A stretch of 62,523 nt of DNA, taken from Bacillus mesophilus (GTDB lineage Bacteria > Bacillota > Bacilli > Bacillales > SA4). Under the pieces are notes generated by a model. The model was not told the DNA's origin. It did no database searches and was given only the letters and a program-made list of their open reading frames with translations. Positions 55,811-62,523 of the stretch are shown piece by piece. Where the stretch lies: the NCBI RefSeq assembly GCF_011008845.1, contig NZ_JAAIWM010000013.1:1-62523 (forward strand), written 5' to 3'. Each line of letters begins with the position of its first letter. The stretch's first letter is position 1. Position numbers and translations under genes: made by a program.

Positions 55811-57742
55811 ATGATCGTATTACAATTAAATCAAATTACAAAGTTTTATGGGTCAGAGCCTATCTTATCGAATATAAAATTAGAAGTACAATCAAAAGAT
55901 CGAATTGCCCTTGTTGGTCGAAATGGAGCAGGTAAATCCACTCTTTTAAAGATTATTGCCGGTATCCATTCACAAGATAGTGGTGAAATTATTAAACCAA
56001 AGGATGTTACGATTGGATACTTAGAACAACATACTGGTTTAGAAACAAGGCTATCTATTTGGGAGGAATTACTAACGGTTTTCTCTCATCTAAAAAGACA
56101 AGAAAAAGAGCTTCGACTCATGGAAGAGCAAATGGGAGATCCCGCTCTATTTCAAGACCAACCACGTTATGAACGGATTCTAAAAGAATATGACATTCAA
56201 CAAGAACAATTTAAACAACAAGGTGGATATCAGTATGAGTCTGATATCAGGTCAATTCTCCATGGTTTAGGTTTTGCCAATTTCGATATTAATACCCCTA
56301 TCTCTACCTTAAGTGGTGGTCAGAAAACAAGATTAGCGCTTGGAAAACTACTTCTATCGAAACCTGACCTTCTCATTTTGGACGAGCCTACCAATCATTT
56401 AGACATGGATACCCTTTCATGGCTAGAACAATATCTAAACTCATATCCTGGTGCAATTTTAATTGTTTCACATGACCGCTACTTTTTAGACAAGGTTGTT
56501 AGCCAAGTGTATGAACTAGCACGAACTCACATGAATAAATATCATGGAAATTATAGTCAATACCTAGTACAGAAGGCTGAAAACTATGAACGTGAATTAA
56601 GACAATATGAAAAACAACAAGAGGAAGTATCAAAGCTAAAGGATTTTATCCAACGAAATATCGCAAGGGCTTCAACCACTAAACGAGCCCAAAGTAGAAG
56701 AAAGCAGTTAGACCGAATGACGTTAATGGACCGACCTAATGGTGATGAGAAATCTGCGTCATTTCATTTTGACATTAATCGTCAGAGTGGAAATATTGTC
56801 TTAAAAGTAGAGGATTTAGCTATTTCATATGAAGATCATGAACCTACGATTAAAAATATCAACTTCACATTAAACCGTGAGGATAGTGTTGCTCTTATTG
56901 GTCCAAACGGGATAGGAAAATCTAGCTTACTTAAAGGAATAATTAGTAAGCTTAACCCTAGCAAAGGTAGTATTCATTTTGGGTCCAACGTAACAATTGG
57001 CTATTATGATCAAGAACAAGCAAATTTAAAATCTAATAAACGGGTTTTAAATGAATTATGGGATGATTATCCACATGTCCCTGAAAAAGAAATACGAACT
57101 GTTTTAGGAAATTTCCTATTTTCGGGCGATGATGTGTTAAAAGAAGTATCTAGCTTAAGTGGTGGAGAAAAGGCTAGGCTAGCATTATCAAAGCTTATGA
57201 TGCAAAAGGCTAACTTTTTAATTCTCGATGAGCCTACCAACCATTTGGATTTGGATAGTAAAGAGATTCTTGAAAATGCACTGATTGACTATCCTGGAAC
57301 TATATTATTTGTTTCACATGATCGATATTTTATTAACAGAATCTCTTCTAAGGTATTAGAACTAGAAGCAACAGCCATTACAGAATATCTGGGGGACTAT
57401 GATTACTTCTTAGAAAAAAAGCAAATGTTAGCAGAATTGCAAGAGCTAGAAGCAAAAGTAGTAAAACCTTCACAAGAGTCAGTAAAAGCTGAAAAACGTA
57501 GCTTTGAAGAAGAAAAAGAGCTCAAAAGACTAGAACGACAGCGAAAACGTAGAATTGAAGAAATTGAAAAGGAAATTGCCTCATTGGAGGAGTTAATTGC
57601 CCATAATGATGAACAGCTTTGTGATCCAGAAGTCTATCAAGATCACGAAATCGTCCAAAAGCTAAACCATGAGAATGACCAAGCTAATGAACAGCTAGAA
57701 AAGCTCATGCACGAATGGGAACATCTATTAGAACAAGAGTGA
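55811..57742 (+). CDS. ydiF: ABC-F family ATPase (YdiF)
   Basis: 643 residues, two ABC domains in one chain and no membrane segment. Walker A GRNGAGKSTLLKI and GPNGIGKSSLLKG, signature LSGGQKTRLALGK and LSGGEKARLALSK, Walker B LLILDEPTNHLDMD and FLILDEPTNHLDLD; the linker and the C-terminal coiled coil are charged. ABC-F proteins act on the ribosome in translation. Start ATG 55811 after AGGTG. Ends in a strong terminator. Confidence 0.92.
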   Translation: MIVLQLNQITKFYGSEPILSNIKLEVQSKDRIALVGRNGAGKSTLLKIIAGIHSQDSGEIIKPKDVTIGYLEQHTGLETRLSIWEELLTVFSHLKRQEKELRLMEEQMGDPALFQDQPRYERILKEYDIQQEQFKQQGGYQYESDIRSILHGLGFANFDINTPISTLSGGQKTRLALGKLLLSKPDLLILDEPTNHLDMDTLSWLEQYLNSYPGAILIVSHDRYFLDKVVSQVYELARTHMNKYHGNYSQYLVQKAENYERELRQYEKQQEEVSKLKDFIQRNIARASTTKRAQSRRKQLDRMTLMDRPNGDEKSASFHFDINRQSGNIVLKVEDLAISYEDHEPTIKNINFTLNREDSVALIGPNGIGKSSLLKGIISKLNPSKGSIHFGSNVTIGYYDQEQANLKSNKRVLNELWDDYPHVPEKEIRTVLGNFLFSGDDVLKEVSSLSGGEKARLALSKLMMQKANFLILDEPTNHLDLDSKEILENALIDYPGTILFVSHDRYFINRISSKVLELEATAITEYLGDYDYFLEKKQMLAELQELEAKVVKPSQESVKAEKRSFEEEKELKRLERQRKRRIEEIEKEIASLEELIAHNDEQLCDPEVYQDHEIVQKLNHENDQANEQLEKLMHEWEHLLEQE

Positions 57743-57763
57743 ACAGCAATTTAAATGATAATA

Positions 57764-57796
57764 AAAAGCCAGTGAATTATTCACTGGCTTTTCTTA
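57764..57796 (+). terminator. ydiF terminator
   Basis: AAAAGCCAGTGAAT..TTCACTGGCTTTT. Confidence 0.92.
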
Positions 57797-58067
57797 TACA
57801 CATATTCACAGAGTTACCCACATTATCAACACTTATCAGTTAAGGTTTTCTTTAACTTTTCCACAAAAACCATCTTGTTTTACTAACATATCCACAAAGT
57901 TATCCACATACCATAGTTATAGCTAGGATACAACCTAATAAACTCATTAAAGACTATCACACCAACCCTAAACATCATGCGACTTTCTCGAAAATTCTAA
58001 AAAAATAAACATTTAATCTCATCTTCCTATTAAGTTATCCACATTGTTTGTTGGTTTCTATGGATAA
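57794..58067. promoter_or_regulatory. DnaA-box cluster
   Basis: Eight DnaA-like 9-mers in 274 bases: TTATACACA (57794), TTACCCACA (57814), TTATCAACA (57823), TTTTCCACA (57857), ATATCCACA (57888), TTATCCACA (57900, perfect), TTATCCACA (58035, perfect) and TATGGATAA (58059, reverse strand). Six differ by one base from consensus. B. subtilis has a DnaA-box cluster beside gcp (tsaD), as far as I recall, so this appears to be the conserved counterpart. It may titrate DnaA and limit initiation. Confidence 0.75.
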
Positions 58068-58137
58068 ATAACTCATCACAAGTTCTTCTTGTGGACTTCT
58101 TCATTTTGTAATGCCCTAACCAGCTTAAGATTTCCGA

Positions 58138-58575
58138 TTAGCAATAAATAAAGGAAGAATACCAGGTATGCCAATTGAGATATGTAACAAAGGTTGTGTA
58201 ATGAACAGCGAACCATTCCCACAGTGTTGCATATAAGCACCATAAGAATACATATATAGCTTTTTTAAGTTAAGGATAAAAGTTTAAATATAATATGTTC
58301 GTTAATACATATAAGGGGATCACCGTAATAGCAGTCCAAATATCTCCACCTACATCGTAATACTCATAAAATCTAAAATTAATGCCTAGTATATAATCCG
58401 TAATAATTGAAAGATATAGAGCAAATAAACTTGTTATATACAATTCTAATTTGGTAAGATTCCTTTGATTGTTAAATCTCAGTATTAAAACATAAATCAA
58501 AATAGTTAAGAAGGGATACCAAGCACCCCAATGATAACGGGTCAATTCTATGGATTCCCGGACAGCTTCAGACAT
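58138..58575 (-). pseudogene. CBO0543-like membrane protein with internal stop codon
   Basis: From ATG 58575 the frame encodes three or four membrane segments (YHWGAWYPFLTILIYVLIL, LYITSLFALYLSIITDYIL, TAITVIPLYVLTNILYL) and ends at TAA 58270-58272. In the same frame it continues at once with KKAIYVFLWCLYATLWEWFA and VHYTTFVTYLNWHTWYSSFI to 58138, which is a typical end of this family. A single nonsense mutation splits the gene. It lies between the DnaA-box cluster and tsaD, outside the island. Confidence 0.65.
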
Positions 58576-58665
58576 TTTCTCCACAGCTTTCTAGTTTTTT
58601 TAGACATTGCCTATTTGCATTATTAACATTGAGCAAACGATAATATACACCCTTTATTAATTAAA

Positions 58666-58694
58666 AAAAGGATGGACATATGATTCCATCCTTT
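58666..58694 (-). terminator. tsaD terminator
   Basis: AAAAGGATGG-acatatgatt-CCATCCTTTT, directly after tsaD. Confidence 0.88.
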
Positions 58695-58702
58695 TCTTTC
58701 TA

Positions 58703-59719
58703 TTAAAACGATGTTAACGGCAAACCTGGATTTGCATTTAAATCTAAGGGTGAAGTCTTACCCTTAGCAAACGATACACTACCTGCAGCAGCAATCATTG
58801 CTGCATTATCTGTGCATAAAGAAAGTGGCGGTATAACAAGCTCAACACCTGTTTCATCTTTAAAGGCTTCTACAAGCTGGCTTCTTAGCCCCTTATTAGC
58901 TGCGACTCCACCCGCAAGTAATACCTGCTTAACTCCATAATTCTTTGCGGCCCTTTTTGTCTTCGTTACGAGCACTTCAATTACACTCTCTTGAAAGCTA
59001 GCTGCAAGATCCTCAGGTTTAATTTCCTCACCACGCTGTTTTGCATTGTGAAGGGTGTTAATAACTGCCGATTTTAATCCACTGAAGCTAAAATCATATG
59101 AATCAGGCTCTAACCATGCTCTTGGCAAATTTATTGACGGTTGTCCTGTTTGAGCTAGTCGGTCGATATGAGGACCTCCTGGGTAAGGTAGATCCAGTGT
59201 TCTTGCTACTTTGTCATAAGCCTCTCCGGCAGCATCATCCCTAGTTTCACCGATTACCTCAAAAGAGCCATGCTCCTTCATTAAGACAAGTTCAGTATGT
59301 CCACCCGAGACTACTAAGGTTAATAACGGAAATGTAAACTCCGATATAAATCGATTCGCATAAATATGACCTGCAATATGATGAACACCTACAAGAGGAA
59401 TGGATTGTGAAAACGAGATTGCCTTTGCAGCGTTTACACCTATTAATAAAGCTCCAACAAGACCCGGTCCTTCTGTTACAGCAATTGCATCGATCTCTTT
59501 AAAGGTAACACCCGCTTGTTGTAATGCTTCCTCTAGGACAATCGTTAATTGCTCAACATGGTGCCGAGATGCTATTTCTGGAACCACTCCGCCAAACCTT
59601 TTATGACTTTCAATTTGAGATGAGACCACATTGGATAAAATCTCACGTCCATCTTTTACGATTGCCACAGCCGTTTCATCACAGCTGGTTTCAATTCCTA
59701 ATATGATTTGCTGTTTCAT
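58703..59719 (-). CDS. tsaD: tRNA N6-adenosine threonylcarbamoyltransferase TsaD
   Basis: 338 residues. Transfers threonylcarbamoyl to A37 of ANN-decoding tRNAs (t6A) with TsaB and Tsa[17 protein letters not shown] start, metal-binding [31 protein letters not shown] and [12 protein letters not shown]. Overlaps rimI by 29 bases; last gene of the thiL-tsaEB-rimI-tsaD operon. Confidence 0.96.
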   Translation of the reverse strand: MKQQIILGIETSCDETAVAIVKDGREILSNVVSSQIESHKRFGGVVPEIASRHHVEQLTIVLEEALQQAGVTFKEIDAIAVTEGPGLVGALLIGVNAAKAISFSQSIPLVGVHHIAGHIYANRFISEFTFPLLTLVVSGGHTELVLMKEHGSFEVIGETRDDAAGEAYDKVARTLDLPYPGGPHIDRLAQTGQPSINLPRAWLEPDSYDFSFSGLKSAVINTLHNAKQRGEEIKPEDLAASFQESVIEVLVTKTKRAAKNYGVKQVLLAGGVAANKGLRSQLVEAFKDETGVELVIPPLSLCTDNAAMIAAAGSVSFAKGKTSPLDLNANPGLPLTSF

Positions 59720-60167
59720 ATATATTCACCCACATCACTAAGGCATCCTCGCCATTATCAGTATAATAATTCTTTCTTATTCCACCATCTTGAAAGCCAA
59801 GCTTACGATATAACGATTGGGCTACATGATTGGTGACTCTTACTTCTAGTGATAGTCGCTCTGCCCCTAAAGCCATAACGAGCTCCACTGCTTGTTTTAA
59901 AAGTGCCTCACCGAGCTTTCTACCTCGGTATTCCGGTAGTACTGCAATATTAGTAACATGAGCCTCTTCTAGGACAACCCATAATCCACAATATCCGATT
60001 ACTTGATCGTGGTCCTGCATAACAATATAACTCGCATAGGGATTGCTCAATAACTCATTGTGAAAAGCCTCTCGACTCCATGGTACTGTAAATGATAAAT
60101 GCTCAATCACAAGTATTTGGTCAATATCGGCTACTGTCATTAACCGAAATGTTATAGATTCATTCAC
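59691..60167 (-). CDS. rimI: Ribosomal protein S18 alanine N-acetyltransferase RimI
   Basis: 158 residues. GNAT acetyltransferase; the acetyl-CoA loop is [12 protein letters not shown] and the C-terminal [17 protein letters not shown] is typical of RimI. Start GTG 60167, eight bases after AAGGAGG; the open frame continues further without a ribosome site. Sits inside the t6A operon, as in B. subtilis. Confidence 0.93.
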   Translation of the reverse strand: MNESITFRLMTVADIDQILVIEHLSFTVPWSREAFHNELLSNPYASYIVMQDHDQVIGYCGLWVVLEEAHVTNIAVLPEYRGRKLGEALLKQAVELVMALGAERLSLEVRVTNHVAQSLYRKLGFQDGGIRKNYYTDNGEDALVMWVNIYETANHIRN

Positions 60168-60180
60168 CCTCACTACCTCC

Positions 60181-60879
60181 TTAATGAGACTTCTCATTGG
60201 AAGCTAACCAATTTGCTTCTGCTTCTGCTAGACGAAGATAGCTAGGTACAAAAGTATGTAGATCTTCTGCTTCTTTTGTTGATCCAATGTGAGCCAATAG
60301 AGCTGGTCTTGGATTACCATCTAAAAAAGATGAAAATACAGCTTGATCACCTAGAACCTCTGCCATTTTTCCCCGGTGAATCGGTACATCATTTCCTATA
60401 AATAAAACATTACCATCGATATCTTTTAACTGTGCCAACCAATCTTCTAATGGAACATTCTGATCCTTCATTACTGAAGTCATACTTTGACCATTGTACT
60501 GATATAATCCTGTAAAGAGTTGTTCCCTTCTTGCATCCATAACAGGGCAGATATATCCGTTAAATCCCCTTCCATTCCAGGCCAATTGCTCTAAGCTAGA
60601 AACCCCAACTAATGGTACTTGTAGGCTCCAAGCCAATGTCTTTGCTATTGATACACCAATTCTAACCCCAGTATATGAACCTGGGCCTTTTGCTACTACA
60701 ATTTTATCGAGCATATTCGGTGAAATATCACAATCTATCATGACTTGTTCAATTGCTGGCATTAGCCTCACAGAGTGATTTTTCTTTATATTAGTGATAT
60801 ATTCTCCTATAACATTTTGTTGGTCTGTTAAAGCAATCCCCATAACATACGTGGATGTATCAATTGCTAGTATTTTCAT
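60181..60879 (-). CDS. tsaB: t6A protein TsaB
   Basis: 232 residues. ASKHA-fold partner of TsaD. ILAIDTSTYVMGIALTD start; VAKGPGSYTGVRIGVSIAKT, VSSLEQLAWN. It stabilises TsaD and overlaps tsaE by 20 bases. Confidence 0.94.
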   Translation of the reverse strand: MKILAIDTSTYVMGIALTDQQNVIGEYITNIKKNHSVRLMPAIEQVMIDCDISPNMLDKIVVAKGPGSYTGVRIGVSIAKTLAWSLQVPLVGVSSLEQLAWNGRGFNGYICPVMDARREQLFTGLYQYNGQSMTSVMKDQNVPLEDWLAQLKDIDGNVLFIGNDVPIHRGKMAEVLGDQAVFSSFLDGNPRPALLAHIGSTKEAEDLHTFVPSYLRLAEAEANWLASNEKSH

Positions 60880-61333
60880 GTTTATTTAACTCCTTGCCCA
60901 ATTGTTCGTACCTTTCACCGACTGCTTGGTAAACAATCTTACGTTTTTGATCATCTTCTCTAGTAATTTTAATACATGCATATTTTGATGGTAATTGCTC
61001 TTGAATTAAATGAGCCCATTCCACTACTGTTACACCAGAGCCATGAAAATACTCATCGAAGCCTAGATCCTCAAATTCATCTGAAACACGATAAACATCC
61101 ATATGATATAAAGGAATCCGTCCATTGTACTCCTTTATAATTGTAAATGTCGGACTATTTACTGTTCTAGTAACACCTAGTCCCTCTGCTAATCCTTTCG
61201 TAAAGGTGGTCTTCCCAGCACCTAAATCCCCTTCTAAAAGAATAACATCTCCAGCCCTAACAAGCTGACCCAAATTACTAGCAAACTTTCTTGTTTCTTC
61301 CTCATTATTAGTTATCCAACTATTAGTTTTCAT
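60860..61333 (-). CDS. tsaE: t6A ATPase TsaE
   Basis: 157 residues. P-loop GDLGAGKTTFTKGLA, then SPTFTIIKEYNG and HMDVYRV. It powers the TsaB-TsaD complex. Start ATG 61333 lies inside the end of thiL (11-base overlap). Confidence 0.94.
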   Translation of the reverse strand: MKTNSWITNNEEETRKFASNLGQLVRAGDVILLEGDLGAGKTTFTKGLAEGLGVTRTVNSPTFTIIKEYNGRIPLYHMDVYRVSDEFEDLGFDEYFHGSGVTVVEWAHLIQEQLPSKYACIKITREDDQKRKIVYQAVGERYEQLGKELNKHENTSN

Positions 61334-62312
61334 TATGATCACCATGCTTAAAATGATTATATCCTTGTTTTTTCAACTGCTTAACACTATCTCCACTTTT
61401 TAAAGATACATTTCCGCTTCCACGGATGACCTTTCCGATCTTAGTTATCTTTATGTCATCCTGAGCGAAAACTCGCTCTAGCTCAGACCATTTCTCTGAA
61501 GAAATAGTTCCAATAAGCTCATAATCCTCGCCACCATATAAAGCCCAATTTATAGCCTGCTCATGACCAAATGTTAGAATTTCAGCTGATAATGGGATTA
61601 ATGATGCATCTAGCTCTATATCAACTTGACTAGCCTCTGCTATTTCAATAGCCTCACTTGCTACACCATCACTAATATCATTTAGTGCGACTCTTCCTAA
61701 ATTGCTTAACAAGATCCCAGCTTGTCCTTGTGGTGTGGGTAATTGGTGGCGTTTTACCAAATACTCATTACTATCTTTCTCGTTTAATAGAATATGTAAA
61801 CCTGCAGCTGAGTCTCCTACAGTTCCAGTTAGAAAAACAAGATCACCTGGCAATGCATCTGAACGTTTAAGACTCTTATCTTGTAATATACTTCCCATTA
61901 CCATTACATTTACCACTAAAGGGCCCGAAGTAGATACAGTATCACCCCCAATTAGAACCATTTGGTACTGTTGGGCTAACTCTTCCATGCCTTTATAAAT
62001 TTCTACTAACTCTTCTTCAGACCAACTAGTTGGTACTACAAGTGATACTAGGTAAAACTTTGGTGTCCCTCCCATAGCAGCAACATCACTAATATTTGCA
62101 GCTAGAGCTTTATATCCTATATGAAAAGGACTCATTGTTATCCTTGAAAAATGAACTTCTTCTACCATCGTATCAGTACACGCAATCACATCTTTACCAG
62201 TATATGGTCTTATAATAGCTGCATCATCACCAATGCCAACAATCACATCTGAATTAAGTTGATGTTTTGGTGTAATCTGCTTTATAAACTCAAATTCATC
62301 ATGAATACTCAT
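61323..62312 (-). CDS. thiL: Thiamine-monophosphate kinase ThiL
   Basis: 329 residues. Phosphorylates thiamine monophosphate to the active pyrophosphate cofactor. VGIGDDAAIIRP, DTMVEEVHFS, GYKALAANISDVAAMGG, and ALYGGEDYELIGTI motifs all present. First gene of the operon, immediately downstream of the tRNA-Asp gene and a hairpin at 62350-62372. Confidence 0.95.
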   Translation of the reverse strand: MSIHDEFEFIKQITPKHQLNSDVIVGIGDDAAIIRPYTGKDVIACTDTMVEEVHFSRITMSPFHIGYKALAANISDVAAMGGTPKFYLVSLVVPTSWSEEELVEIYKGMEELAQQYQMVLIGGDTVSTSGPLVVNVMVMGSILQDKSLKRSDALPGDLVFLTGTVGDSAAGLHILLNEKDSNEYLVKRHQLPTPQGQAGILLSNLGRVALNDISDGVASEAIEIAEASQVDIELDASLIPLSAEILTFGHEQAINWALYGGEDYELIGTISSEKWSELERVFAQDDIKITKIGKVIRGSGNVSLKSGDSVKQLKKQGYNHFKHGDHNEN

Positions 62313-62345
62313 TTTAACACCACTTTTTCCTCTGTAAAATACAAA

Positions 62346-62372
62346 AAACCTTAGGAGTATATCCTAAGGTCC
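62346..62372 (-). terminator. Terminator after the tRNA genes
   Basis: CCTTAGGA / TCCTAAGG stem followed by TTTTTT on the minus strand. Confidence 0.85.
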
Positions 62373-62425
62373 CTATAGTTATTTTCTTATTATCGGACTG
62401 AAAAAGCAAATAAAAACAAAAATTA

Positions 62426-62501
62426 TGGCGGTCCCGACGGGAATCGAACCCGCGATCTCCTGCGTGACAGGCAGGCATGTTAACCGCTACACCACGGGAC
62501 C
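62426..62501 (-). tRNA. tRNA-Asp (anticodon GTC)
   Basis: The minus strand folds as a complete tRNA of 76 bases. Acceptor GGTCCCG / CGGGACC, D-arm GTGTAGCGGTTAAC, anticodon stem-loop CCTGCCTGTCACGCAGG with GTC, T-arm GCGGGTTCGATTCCCGT, discriminator G and encoded CCA. Confidence 0.97.
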
Positions 62502-62503
62502 AT

Positions 62504-62523
62504 TGGTTGCGGGGGCAGGATTT
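62504..62523 (-). tRNA. Initiator tRNA-Met, 3' end (partial)
   Basis: The minus strand begins at the window edge with AAATCCTGCCCCCGCAACCA, identical to the 3' part of the B. subtilis initiator tRNA-Met. Most of the gene is outside. Confidence 0.8.

Overview
The window is chromosomal DNA of a low-GC, spore-forming Bacillaceae bacterium. Much of it follows the Bacillus subtilis gene order I know for the thiL to guaA/pbuG part of the chromosome, read in reverse: tRNA-Met/tRNA-Asp, thiL-tsaE-tsaB-rimI-tsaD, ydiF, moaC-rex-tatAy-tatCy, ydiK/ydiL, groES-groEL, then an accessory zone, then yeaC-yeaD-yebA-guaA-pbuG. The 5' end of a 16S rRNA gene with tandem promoters lies at the left edge, and an initiator tRNA-Met is cut by the right edge. 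Genus cannot be fixed from the sequence alone.

Layout. 1-8280: rRNA operon start, then pbuG and guaA, each behind a guanine-class purine riboswitch with a terminator, then the yebA/yeaD/yeaC (transglutaminase/DUF58/MoxR) operon. 8607-15377: a membrane protein with a Gly/Ser/Cys-rich tail, then an osmoprotection block in which choline is oxidised to glycine betaine (betA choline dehydrogenase, gbsA betaine aldehyde dehydrogenase), under the GbsR-type regulator, with a betaine-binding lipoprotein. All four promoters carry the same AT-rich 20-base motif just downstream of the -10 box, a candidate GbsR operator. 15946-24333: ahpC-ahpF peroxide defence, a FAD monooxygenase/methyltransferase pair, a P2-type cation ATPase and a duplicated His/Cys-rich metal-binding peptide. 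24617-30262: a signalling operon (hybrid histidine kinase, CheR methyltransferase, REC-GGDEF diguanylate cyclase).

30294-50047 looks like a decaying genomic island. It is bounded by 41-42 base direct repeats (38 of 42 positions alike), carries a truncated integrase at its left end and a nonsense-interrupted integrase at its right end, and abuts the 3' end of groEL. It holds a compact [NiFe] hydrogenase operon, hypA-hypB-hypF-hypC-hypD-hypE, a cytochrome b5-domain protein, small subunit, large subunit and maturation protease. The small subunit has no Tat signal, no membrane cytochrome b gene is present, and the small subunit lacks the first cysteine of the proximal cluster CxxC motif. The rest of the island has coat-like Tyr/Pro-rich proteins (DUF5661, cupin), three tandem DUF3231 paralogues each preceded by a related structured repeat, and CBO0543-family membrane genes, two of which are frameshifted.

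50128-62523 is conserved core: CIRCE-controlled groESL, the YdiL protease, the minimal Tat system, the Rex redox repressor, MoaC, an ABC-F protein, a DnaA-box cluster between ydiF and tsaD (a place where B. subtilis is also reported to have one), a fourth CBO0543-like gene broken by a stop codon, the t6A tRNA-modification genes, and thiL. The most interesting objects are the cytochrome b5-linked soluble hydrogenase with its altered proximal cluster site, the four-promoter GbsR operator set, and the island boundaries.
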